Below are positions 8,930 to 20,976 of a stretch of DNA of 64,000 nt, piece by piece. Source of the DNA: Monosporascus cannonballus (taxonomy: Eukaryota > Ascomycota > Sordariomycetes > Xylariales); contig QJNS01000143.1 of assembly GCA_004154925.1 (NCBI GenBank), positions 140,235 through 204,234 of the forward strand, in the 5' to 3' direction. A program made the position numbers and the translations under genes. Within the stretch, counting starts at the first letter, position 1. Every line of letters starts with the position of its first letter. The notes under the pieces are model-generated. The model worked only from the letters and a program-made list of their open reading frames with translations. It was not told the origin of the DNA and made no database searches.

Positions 8930-11900
8930 AAACGAAACTATTTACGAAGTAATTGCCTATAAGTAATAAAAAAGCTAAATAGTTAACCACTTATAAGTAC
9001 TTGTTTATAATATTAATATTGATTATATAAAAATAAATGATTTAAAATTTGAAAAAATTTAAATAATATTAAATTACAATGAAATAAAAAGCTTTTAATA
9101 TTAATATTAAAAATAAACATATTTAATTATTATATATAATTTTATTAACTAGTTTGATAAGTATAATTGTATATTCATTTTGGTATTACTTAAATTGTTT
9201 ATAATTTTCGTATATAAAATTAATTTAATTTAAATATGAATTAAATTAATCACAAAACCTTTATTTAAAATTCTATTAAATTATATATATATTTTTAAAT
9301 ATTACTTCTTGATTTAATTTTAAATTATAAAAATATTTTAAAATATCTTATTTTTACAGCATATTTTTATTTTATTTTACAATTTTTAATATTAATTAAC
9401 GTATTAATACTAAACTTTACACACTAAGTAAAATAGAATTTATTTTATTATTTTTGGAATTTTTTAAGTCTTGTCAATATACGTCGTTTTGCGATTTTAT
9501 TGCTTAATATTTCGAATGTAATAGATGTTTTCAGAAATTCTGTAAATAATTTAGCCGATAATACCGGATTACGATAAATTATTTAAATTTATAAACGTTG
9601 TATATCCAGTATATAAAAAATTAATGATATATATTTAGGTATTAATGTAAATATATTAATGAAATGGCAATAAAAATAATTCGGTTTTTTTCAAAAACTT
9701 CTATAAATACTTAATCTAATTGTAAAGTTATGGCGTTAAATAAATATTGAATATTTTTATATATAAAGTATTAAAAAAGCCTTAAGTATTACAACAGTAT
9801 GATATTTTTTTAATACTGAGTTTTCGAAATAAATTAATTTAAATTAAAAATATTAAAATGAATAAAAAAATAACAAATAAAACTTAAGTAAATACATATT
9901 CTTTTCTAAATAAAGCTTAAAATATTTATTATATGGTTTTTACCGTATAAGTTTTTTGATTTTACCGACTATTTATATCAGTATTCTTTTACTTTTAGTT
10001 TTAATGTTGTTTATATTTTTAATAAAGTTATATTCTAAAGAAAATATTTACTTTTAACGTATTAAGTATCCAAAGATAATGCAATTTTAAATTATGTTTA
10101 ATGTAATATTTTATTGTTAAAATATTATATAAATTTATGAAAGCATTTACTAACGAATTATTATGTATATTACATGTAAACATCATCGATTATTTTTAAA
10201 AATTAATAACAAAATTGAAGTTAATAACAAAATCAACATTAATTTATTAAAATTGATATTAAGATATATTTCCATATAATTTGGAAAATAATTTTTGCAA
10301 TAGATAAGGCGAAATAAAATTCTTCCGATAAGATAAATAATTTGATTTTCAATTTATTTCTTTTTAAAAAACATTATAAATACATATTTTATTTTAATAG
10401 ATAATAAATATTTAACTATAAAGTGTTATTGCTTTTTTAATGTTTTATTTATGTTTAACACTTAAATCAGTTGGTAGTCATAATAAATTAAATTTTGATT
10501 ATATACTAATTTTTCTCTACGTCTTTTTTTAAAATGAAATTAATTATATTTATATTTATTTTAGTACTTATTTGAAATATAATAATTTGAGCAGCAGCTT
10601 AAACATTCCTAAGGTTGCCGATAATGAAAATGATGTTCAAACTTTATTTTTCTGTCCATTTATTATTAACGTTTCGTAATTTAGATAAATTTCTCATTTC
10701 AGAGTAGTGGTATTGAATATCAAATTATTATATTTTTTAATTTATGTAGAAAAGAAAAGAAAAAAAGCGTATATTCACAATAAAATATAAATGTATTAAG
10801 GTAATGCAAAGTTTTATTTATTTTATTAATATGATAATAATCTCAATATAGAAATAATTACATATTAATACGACGAATTTAAAAAAAATAATTTTACATT
10901 AGATAAATATATAAAAATAGTGTATATTAAAAATACCGTGATGTATTAAATAATATAATAATTTTTATATTCACAATGTGAATAATCTGTCTTTTTTTAA
11001 ATTATAATTACCTGTTTACTTTCAATCTTAATTAATATTAAGAATTTATAAAATCGAAACATTATATTATTAATCATAATTTTCGAGAAACGTTGATAAA
11101 TAAGTTAATTATAAAATAATTTGGTAACCTTTATTCTATTTATAATAAGATGAATAAATTATTTAACAAGTAAATTATTTTAAAATTAAAAAAATAGTTA
11201 TAAATAATTAAGTTAAAAGTGTTTTTTATTTATAAAAATATAATATCGTTTTCGAATCGGATAGAAAATATACAAACGTTACAAAAATAAAATAAAATTT
11301 GATATTTTCGAAATCTTTAACTTTATAATGTTAATAGAATTGAAAATGATTTTAATCAATTAAAAATCATATTTCTTAAAAATTAAATAATAATATATTA
11401 ATACATATTTTATTTTATTTATATATTTCATATCTGTAAAAATACGATTTGATAACTTTATTGTTTTAAAAATATATAATTATAAGTTCTTTCTCTAAAT
11501 GTTATAGGTATTATTAATAAAGATTTTTAAGATAAAATAATTAAATTATTTACAATATGTTTAAAAACTTTCGTAATTTCGAGAGTAGCACTTTTTATAA
11601 TATACATAATTTTAAATTATAAATTCTATTTCATAAATTCGAATAAATATATATATTACAAAACTTGAACAGGCTTATGTGTTTTCACTAATGTATGGCA
11701 ACGTTTAAAGTTTTAACATGCTTTTTCTTTAAATAAACGATATATATATGTCTTTAAATTAATATTATATACGAGGATTACAATTAGAATATATTAAGAA
11801 TAATTTAAATTAAATTAAACAAAAAACTAAATCGAAATTTAATATATTTTTATTAATTAAGATATAGAATTAGAGGTATTTTGTTGGAATATAATTAATA

Positions 11901-12828
11901 ACATAGAACCTAATTCGTTGAGGTTTAATAATTTCTTCTGATCTTTTTATTTTTTAAATCTTTTGCTTTAAATCTTTTAGATTTCTTTTATTCTCAAGCT
12001 CGCCTGATATTTCTTTACATTATATAAGCTATTTAATTTTTAAAATATTATTCAAAACTATATTGTATCGAAATTCGTTCTGTTATTATTTATAATATTT
12101 TAAATATCTCTTTACACAATATCTATTTATTTTAATATTTCGTATAATAATTAAATATTTATCGTTTGATATTCGTATAATTACATAGCAATTAAAACAT
12201 GTTTATCTAAGATGTATTTATTTTTAGGCTATATTTTCCAGCCTAAGTAAAAAATATAGAAATTTATTATATTAAAATTTATTTATATATTTAATTGTTA
12301 GTAATAAAATAAATGTATATATTTATAAAAAGCTTATATTAAACTAGGAAAAATGTAAACGGCAATAGTTATCGAAACGTAAAATTGAGCAACTATATTT
12401 TTCAGGTTTATTTATTTAATATTTTGTCTATATCTTTTCGCATATATATTTAAATATTCGAATTTTTAAACACTTTTAAACACAGTTAGTTTATCCAACA
12501 AATTTACTAAAATATAAATATTTCAAATAATGAAAAACTAAATAGAAATTAGCTTATATTTAGAGAACGATAATTGGCGAATATATTTCTATTAACGTAA
12601 ATTAAATCTTCTTAAATAATAATTAATATTACAATACCCATATATTAAAAAGTATAAGTTATAATCATGCTGATAAGAGTATAATATTTATTTTCTATCA
12701 AAGTTATCTGTAAAATATTTTACATTTGTAATATTTAAGAAAATAGTAATATAAATTTATTTATTTCAATTTAAAAAGTTTTAAAGAAGCGAAAAGCATT
12801 AGTTATTTCGGTACATAATTCAAAAAAC
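8930..12828. other. AT-rich desert
   Basis: Nearly 4 kb with no supported gene, RNA gene or recognisable transposon. Unlike the RIPed elements, surviving cytosines here occur in CpT and CpA contexts as well as CpG. This desert may therefore be AT-rich for reasons beyond recent RIP, or may be older. Confidence 0.5.
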
Positions 12829-12903
12829 TAACAATTTCAATACTAAGTACATTAAAAGTTTATATAAGAACTTAACTAAAAAACGCCTCGAAGCTTATTT
12901 CTT
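12829..12903 (+). repeat. Direct repeat, left copy
   Basis: About 75 bp with the common core TTAAAAGT followed by CTTAA(C/A)TAAAAAACGC. A diverged direct copy lies 562 bp downstream at 13391-13465. By eye roughly two thirds or more of positions agree. The DNA between them (especially 13020-13160) is less AT-rich than its surroundings. This could be a small LTR-like or non-autonomous element. Confidence 0.45.
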
Positions 12904-13390
12904 TATATTATTTTCATTTTTTTAAAAAAAATGTTCCTATTTTTTATTAAAAAGTAATACAAATTTTATCCGTTATCCGTTAATTTATTAACTGTTTTTA
13001 CTTAATAAATCTTTTGACAATATGCGCAGCAAATGTATTAGCTCAAGTACGTTAAATCTTTAAAGGACAAAATACGTACTAAGTTATTGTGGTATCGATT
13101 TATCGTCGACGTATTACCGACTTTCTGGCGGTTGTTATTAATAGGAATAAACCTTATTACTTTAAGTAATTAACGTTTTAACAGGTTGACGGTAACTATT
13201 TGCTTATTAAGCTTAGTGTATATAGATAAATTACTTTGGTTTATATAAACGTGAAAAAAGCTACGTTTTAATAATTTATAAAAAATGCTTAACATTTATT
13301 AGTTTTTATATCGAATACGATCTTTGACTTGTAATCGTAATTAATAAACCAGTATATCTTAATACTATTACAATAATATAAAGCAATAAA

Positions 13391-13465
13391 AAATTAGTAA
13401 TTTTAACGTTAAATACTTTAAAAGTCTTTATTTACACTTAAATAAAAAACGCTTTAAGGCTAATT
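13391..13465 (+). repeat. Direct repeat, right copy
   Basis: Partner of 12829-12903 in the same orientation. The shared words are AATTTTAAC, TTAAAAGTC, CTTAAATAAAAAACGC and AAGGCTAATTT. No target duplication could be seen on the outer flanks. Confidence 0.45.
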
Positions 13466-14502
13466 TTTATACAAATATTCAAATTTAATAACTAAATTCA
13501 CTAATTAATATTAATTAATTTATTTTACAAATCAAATTATGGAATTATTATTAATATTATTACAATTTTAAAAAAATTCTTTTGAAATACAATATTAAAG
13601 TTGTATTATTTCTGTAAATAATTGTTTTAACTTGAAGATTATAAGAGTTATAAAGCTTATATTTTTTTTCATATTTCGATAGTACTTGTTTTATAAATAT
13701 AATTTATTAACACGTTAAATTATAAATCTAAGTCGAATATATTTATACGTTATTAGCAATCGTAATATAAATATTAATATAAATTCATAATTTAAATTTT
13801 AACGTATCTATTAATTAATTTGCAGTTATCCAATTTTTAAAGACTTTTTCGTTTTTATTATAAAATTGGCTTTTAATTTTTGGTTAATTCTTTGTAATTT
13901 ATTTTATTAAATATGTAATTCGTTTTATATTCGGTTTGATTTTCGACATAACATAAGTATATAAATTTAAGTTCGCCTTTTGTTTCGTTTTTACTTTTAC
14001 GTTTGTTATATAAAGTATTGTTTAATTTTAGTGATTAACATTTTATTTTAATATTTAGTTTACTAAATCTCTCTAATTTTTATTAGTTATAATCTAATTA
14101 ACGAAATATACAAAAAAAATAATATATAAATTACTAAATTATTCCGAATAATGTTATAAATATCTTAGAATTAATGTTATTAAATATAATTATATGCAAT
14201 TGAAAGTATAAAAATAAAACCTTAATATGTTGTTAATATAATTAAAATGAAATATATACTTTAATTATTACACAGACATTATTTATTATTCGAGTTATTT
14301 ATGTAATAGTTTTCTAACTTCGAATATTTTATATAAACTTTCCAAATATATTATTATTATTTCCTTAGTTTTTTTACTTATATCTAACCGTAATATATCT
14401 ATTTATTAAGTTATATTTTTATTATAATCAGTGTCAAAAAATAATAAACGAAATTATAAAAGAATTATAAAAATATACAATCTAATTATTTTCTAACGCT
14501 TT

Positions 14503-14570
14503 TATTAGTATTATTATTATTATTATTATAATTATTAGTATTATTATTATAATTATTATTATTATAATTA
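14503..14570. repeat. ATT/TTA microsatellite interrupted by a transposon, left part
   Basis: Imperfect runs of TTA/ATT units lead up to the TA target of the Fot1-like copy 1. The same kind of repeat resumes at 16445 on the other side. The element therefore jumped into a pre-existing trinucleotide microsatellite. Confidence 0.7.
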
Positions 14571-16444
14571 ACATATTAAATAAGTTCGCAGAACAAATAA
14601 GCTCGCGGGATAATTTTTGGCACCTTATAACAACAAATTCAAATTAATCAACTACAACGCAATAAATCAATTGAAACTAATCGGATTCCTTATCGCTAAA
14701 CATATTTATAGTTTTTTCATAAATACGCGTCTTATATCCGAGCTTGTTGCAAACGCCACATTTTCTTTTTTTCGTTTCAACCCTTTTACGACGACTACTT
14801 TCAGCTGCTATTCGCTGTATTTTTTCACTACCTTTTTCTTTTTAGGCCAGAAGAACTTATCCCTTTTATATAGTAAGTGTTTCTCTTTTTTGAAAACGTT
14901 TATTTTTGGTTTTTCGACGTTTAGTTAAGATATAATTCGTTTAGCGCAATTAGGCCGTTTTTTCTAAAACAAAGCAATTTCGTATAAAAGTAACAAATTA
15001 CTTTTCGTTAAAAGATTAACTGATTCCACTATTTTTGTTAACTAATTACCCTAATGATTTTTTTTTATTTTTTTTTTTGCAAATAACATCCTTGTTTCGT
15101 TATTTTATAGATATTGGTAGGGATTGTCGCAGATAGGGAAATAAAATTGGCGGAAATAAAGGGCAAGACCGTCAGTATAGATATAATCGGAAAAACGTCC
15201 AATTCGGAAAAAACTTTATTAGGATCGAATAAAACAAATCCAGCTTTTGCAAATCCGGATTTAATATTATCGAACGTTATAGCAGTTTTAAACGCGTCGT
15301 AAAAACCGACAAGGAAATCTTTTTTCGCGATATAGGTATAGTAACGTTGTATTAAATTTTCGATATAAAACAAATAAGCGCGTTTTAAGACGGAAAAGCA
15401 GGATATATCAAAAGGTTAAAGTCGATAAGAAAAATACGCAGGCATACAAAAAGTAATAATGTCGTTATTCGCGTAATATTTTTCGTATTCGATCGAATAA
15501 TAGCTTTCGTGGCCGTTAAGGATAAAATAAACGTTTTGATCTTTTCGTACGCGTCCGTATATATTTGTAAAAATGCTAAATTTATTTTAAATTTTATTTG
15601 TTTGTTATTTAAGTATTAGGACTAATATTAACCTTTTAATCGGTTAGTAATAAGTTATCGCGATACTAGAAATTAAAATAAAATTTCTTCGCCAATATAA
15701 TAAATGGCAGCAAAGCTTAATTTTATCAATTAATAACTTATAAAATTATAACCTATTTCCGATTACTTTAATACGTTTATCTAGATTTTTTACGTTTTTT
15801 AGCGCTTATAATTATTATGCCCGATGCTATAAAAGTTCTATTAAAAAGCCCGTTTTATCGAAATTATAAATATCCTTTTTTGCGATACCGTATTTTGCGA
15901 TTATAACTCGAACAAATTTAAACTATTTGCGAAATGTTTCTGGATTTTCGCATAGGACCCGTTCATAATCGATTTTTCGATTTAAACGTGTCTAAAGCTT
16001 TTTTTGCCGTCGTACAAAATTCGACGCCTATTTAACCTCGACGTATATCGTAACGCGTTGGGCAAGCAGTAAATTTGCCATATTTTTAACGTATTAAAGT
16101 CGGACAAGAAACGTTCGCGCATCTAAGTCAAAGATCTTTTCGATAATGGATTTTTTTTCAGTCGGCGTTAATTTTCGCAAATGGAGGATAATATCGACTC
16201 GGGCGTATCTGGCGTTAAATCGCGTTTTTATCATAAAATGTAGGACGTTATAAATAAAACTAAATTTTTTATAACTAAGTTTCGGGTTATTCTTTTTAGC
16301 TTAAACGGCTCGGTTTATTTTAAATACTTTCGTAAATCGTTCCATATTGTAATTGTTAAAAAATAAATGATTAAAGTTAGATAGTTAGAATATTAGAAAA
16401 AGTGTCTCGCAAGCTTATCTGTCCCGCCAGCTTATCTAGTACGT
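14571..16444 (-). mobile_element. Fot1/pogo-like DNA transposon, copy 1
   Basis: 1874 bp between TA target duplications (14569-14570 and 16445-16446). The terminal inverted repeats are about 50 bp long. Each carries two copies of the word ATAAGC, 17 nt apart, read inward (for example ATAAGCTGGCGGGACAG then ATAAGCTTGCGAGACA from the right end), and then a T-run. The body is the same family as copies 2 and 3 (20977 and 52865). The outermost repeat sequence differs clearly from theirs. The element is complete in outline but its transposase is destroyed. Confidence 0.85.
14677..16345 (-). pseudogene. Fot1/pogo-like transposase, RIP-degraded (copy 1)
   Basis: The start is an ATG at 16345 with MERFTK, at the same place as in the two other copies. 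The conserved order on the reverse strand is an N-terminal DNA-binding region, the catalytic DDE domain and a C-terminal CCHC zinc knuckle. Best preserved is 15373-15065, which reads open and includes FYDAFKTAITFDNIKSGFAK and AGFVLFDP, typical of the end of pogo-class DDE domains. The knuckle near 14758 keeps both first cysteines, while the His and last Cys codons have become Tyr. The final TCCGATTAG stop is at 14677. The expected product was about 550 residues. Stops scattered through it are mostly TAA from Gln codons. The function was cut-and-paste transposition at TA sites. Confidence 0.75.
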
Positions 16445-16468
16445 TATTATTATTATTATAATTATTAA
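16445..16468. repeat. ATT/TTA microsatellite, right part
   Basis: Continuation of the trinucleotide run that is split by copy 1 of the Fot1-like transposon. Its first two bases are the TA target duplication. Confidence 0.65.
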
Positions 16469-17071
16469 GAATTCAATCTTTATGTCGAATATTCGAACAA
16501 TAAAAACGATTAAATTATTTCTATAATAACCGTCGATTGCCTTTATTAAACATGAAAAAAGTTCAGAATAAAATATTTATTACCGCTATAAATTAAAATA
16601 TACGTAAATACAAATGTATTATTATTATTTTGAACTTAAATATAAACTATATATTATCTAATTATAATATTGTATAAATTAAACAGTTTGAAAATTTGTA
16701 TATCTTATTAATTTTATAATATTATTCTAAGTTTATAATATCAGAAATTTTGTATTATATATTATCGAAAAAGATATTTGAAAATAAACAATGTATAAAA
16801 GAAATATAATAAAAATTGAGAATATTCAATTAATTTCGTTATTTATTAATAACAATTCGTATATAATTTATAATAAAAAGGTGTTATTTACTTTACAAGT
16901 TCTGTTTTATTAACTATATCTATATATAAATAAATACTAAGTTGTTTAAAATAAACAATTTATTTAAATTCTAAATAGAATTTTTTATATACATTAATTA
17001 AAAATATGAATTAAATATTTTAATTTATTTACCAAATATTAAGTTTTTATTTTGTTATAAATGTATTACAT
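16469..17071. other. AT-rich spacer
   Basis: No gene or repeat is supported between the first Fot1-like copy and LTR-like repeat copy F. Confidence 0.45.
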
Positions 17072-17270
17072 TATAACCGCTAAAAGGTTTACCTAATTTT
17101 TAACTTTGAGTTGTATAGGTGTATATTAACAAAAATATAAATAGATTTTAATTAATAAAATAATTTAATTACGTTTCGTCACACCAAAATATATTAAATC
17201 ACGAGTAATTATTAAAAATCAATTTTATTTGACCTATAGAAATAAATATATTTATATATTCTTTATCTGT
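17072..17270 (+). repeat. LTR-like repeat family R, copy F (degenerate)
   Basis: Starts TATAACCGCTAAAAGGTTTA, which matches the TGTAACGGCTAAGCGGTTTA start of the family. It continues with TTGTATAGGTGTATATTAAC, then ATTACGTTTCGTCACACCAA. The orientation is opposite to copies A to D. The right end cannot be placed exactly. Mutation is far advanced. Confidence 0.55.
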
Positions 17271-17339
17271 TAATTGAATGTTAATTGAATTATAAAGTTT
17301 TATAAATTTAATTCTTTTAATTGGTAGTATTTCTTTAAC

Positions 17340-18100
17340 AATATATTTAGATTTTAACGTTAAAAGAAATCTAAATTATATACCCCGTTTGGATAGGTTT
17401 TACCATTTTTTACAACCGGTTTCGATTAGGTCGTTATACAATTTCTCTTTTTTATGATTTTTATTTTTACACAGCGTTCTTTTAATAAGTTCCAACTTTA
17501 TTAAAGCACATCGTATTATTAATTGCACATCTTATAATAGATTTAATTAAAGAAAAATCTTAAGATCTTTAGTTGTTTATTATATTTGATTTTGAAATAG
17601 TACCGTATACGCCGTATTTTATAAATAATATAAAATATTAAAAAATCGAAAATGTTCGTCGTTATAACGAATAAATGAACAGTTATTATTGCTGTAATAG
17701 GTTCAATATTCGAATCGATTGTTTGCGCCGTATTAAGAAAGAGAAATCGTTTAAATCGTAAAAAACCGTTATTAAAAATCTTTTATTACGGTTTTAATAA
17801 GAAATAAAAGAATTTGTCGCATAAGTAACGTTATATTAATAAAACTATTGGCAATTCTTTTACGGTACTAAATGAAATTCTTGTACGAAGAAGAAATTAA
17901 AATTATTAACCATAAGCTTTAAGTCATAAACAAGTTAGACGAATAAAAATATACGGAAGCCGAAAATATTATAACCATATTATTTATTAATATTTTTCGT
18001 TAATTCGTCCTTAAGAACCTCGATAAAGAAATTACCATGAGTATTTTGGATATTATTAATAAAAGCTTTTAAGAAACGATATATATTTATAAGATTTCTA
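17340..18100 (+). pseudogene. RIP-degraded reading frame of unknown family
   Basis: From about 17820 to 18095 one plus-strand frame stays coding-like if TAA is read as a mutated Gln codon. It includes KFLYEEEIKIINHKL from the ATG at 17872, then KYTEAENIITILF and ITMSILDIINKSF. The predicted segment is mainly helical and acidic/basic. The preceding 17340-17800 also has raised GC and scattered coding-like frames. I do not recognise the family. It could be a transposon protein or a duplicated host gene silenced by RIP. Confidence 0.35.
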
Positions 18101-20976
18101 ACAAAATTTAGATATTTTCAGAATTTCGATATTGTTTTTATTTAATTAAGTACTAAGTAATTTTATTTTATATCTAATTTCGTTTTTCATTTTTATACTT
18201 TTTGATGTCGTATGAACTTTAATAATATTTATTATTAATTGTATTAACATATAAAAATCTAAATTTAATTTAATTTCTAATGCAAAATTTAATTATTATT
18301 ATTGCTCAAAATTGTTAGAGCATTTCTATATAAATTATTATATTTTTTATTTCGTTTTTATTAAACCTTTTTAGGTATATATTTGTAGAACGAAATAACC
18401 TTTTTTTACTTTTCGAAAAACAAATATTTTAACTTGTTATAATTATAATATTTATTTATTTATTAACGTGTAAACATTTATTTTAAAGTTAACTTTTACT
18501 ATGTTTACTTTTATTATTTTAACGTTAATAAATGGGTGATGGATAATTTTTTACATAATAAAATTAAGATTAGTTTTAAAATATATTAAAATGAATTTAA
18601 CAAATTTATATATATTTATATTATAGAGGTATTTCATAATAAGTGTCTTTATACTATAATTATATTATTTATAATTGCTGTAATAATAGAAACTCTTTTA
18701 AGATTTATCTTTATGGTTACTTCGTTTCCTATTTAAATACATTAAATGATATCAAATTTAAATTAACATATATTATAAAGTCTTTTTATAGGAAATAAAT
18801 TGTGTATAAAAATATGTAAATATTGAAAATAGCTTTTATAACAAATAATCATATACTTTATATTCGTATTTTTGAATATAAAAAGAAAATTTAACAAGTC
18901 TTTTAAAACTAATAATAGGTATAATTTTATATTAGTTTTATATTAGTAACAACATTTGTTTTTAAATATTTATTTGGATTTTAAACATGAGGTTAAAGCT
19001 TTTAAGATTTGTTTAAAATTATCAATTTATTTTATATTTTCTATTTAGCACTAAATTATTATTATATTCTTTACTATATATGTTTTAATAATTTATATAT
19101 TATTCTATTTTATTATAAATAAAAATATCTTTATAAATAGTATAAAACGTTATATAAAGGACTTTAGTTATAATCTTTAAAACCGTTTAATATTGATTTG
19201 AAATATAGGTTATATTACTTATTAAATATTATTTAATATATAATAACCAACTTCAGGTTTATTTTATATTTGATATATTTTACTTGTATATTGTATAAAT
19301 TCTTTCATCGTAATAAAATTAATACATTCTTAAAAATTTCTATACATTTTAATTTAATAAAAACCTGTTTTAAAAATAGTTACATTTGCTTTTTAAATTT
19401 ATATAATAAATTTTATTGCGCTAAAACCTATCTTATTTATGGTATTATTAAAACATTATATATAATACGTCATTGAATATATTGATTTTTAATGAAAGAA
19501 AACATATTAAATGATATATAATTAATATTTAATTATTAATAATTATATTCTTAAAATTTTAGAGTGTTTTTGCTATTTAAATTATTATTTATATTTTTTC
19601 AAATAATTATTTTCAACAGGATCCAAATCAAGGCTTTAAAAAAATTAATAAATTTAAAAAGTATTTATATTTTGTTGTTTTTATTAATCTTATATTATTT
19701 AATTGAAATAAAACTTTTATTAAATTTTACGTATTATATATAAGTATCATAATAGATTATCAAAATCCTTAATTTTTAAATTGAAAATTTATTTTATATA
19801 TAATTTTAATATTATAAATATTTTTATTTTCTTTACGATATTATCGAATTGGTTTATTTTTTAAAGCTTTTACTTTTTTAGTACTACGATTAGCGGTTCC
19901 GTAGAAAGATTTCATTTCTTATTTTGATAAAGAAATTATTTTTATAAATTGTGTTAAAACTATTTGCACAAACATTATTATTTGTTATAAAACGATTAAA
20001 AATTGGCTAACAATTTTTAACATAGAAAATTCAAAATCAATAGACGCTATTACATAGAAATTAAAATATTCGGTGAAATAACGATAATATATTATATTAT
20101 ATTAAGTGTTTTAATTAGTTGCTGAAATATAATATTAAGGTATACGATATAACAAAAAGGTTTTAGTTTAAAAATAATATTATAAAAAACAATATATATA
20201 ATAAGACGTTATTAATAGATAATTGTCTTATTAGTTCAAAACACCTATAAATAAGTTATTTATAAATGCTAAACCTCTATTTATAACGTTTTATAATATT
20301 ATTATAACCTTAATTAAATGTTCAATCTTTAATAAAGTCGAAATAACTATATATCACTTAATTCCAGTTTGATTGTTTCAATCAAAAGCAATGAAAATAT
20401 AAATTTATTTCGTGGAACAATTTAACATTCAATTTTATGTTAATAATTCCACGTAATTAAACATCGGAAATATTTATACGTTGCAAAAGTTGAACCTGAA
20501 TTAAATATAATAAATATAATTTTCACGCCTTATTAATATAAAAGAGATTTAATTCGAACGTTATATCGATATAATAATATTACGCATTAATAAATTAAAA
20601 CCTATCTTAGATATACTAGAGAAATATCGATTAATTGATTTATATCATAACTCTTTATCTTAACGGTTTTAACAAAATATAATATTATCGCAAACGAAGT
20701 AAGTATTAAAATAATTATCGAAATCGCAAAAAATAATTTTATATTTCTTAAAAAAAGCTTTATTAAATTTCAAAAAATACAAACACATAATATATACATA
20801 TAACTTATTTGCGAATTCAAGAAGGCGGTTTCAGTTAACTTGATTATAATTACTTAATATTTATTTTAAATTCGAAATTATTAAACAAAGGTTAAATATA
20901 ATATAATATTCGAAGATATTTAAAATAAAATAATTATATAAAAAAGTTGTATTTATAATTTATATTAAAATATATA
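18101..20976. other. AT-rich desert
   Basis: No gene is supported. A 68-codon frame at 19270-19476 has the Phe/Ile/Lys/Asn/Tyr composition of translated AT-rich noise and is not called. Confidence 0.5.

Noticed and set aside
14617..14928. 103-codon plus-strand frame, and its counterpart at 53016-53216
   Set aside because: Both are antisense to the C-terminal end of the reverse-strand Fot1-like transposase.
15114..15302. 62-codon plus-strand frame
   Set aside because: It is antisense to the best preserved part of the copy 1 transposase.
19270..19476. Frames at 19270-19476, 33591-33779 and 40294-40482
   Set aside because: Residue composition is that of translated AT-rich noise; the last is antisense to the gag region of copia-type element 1.
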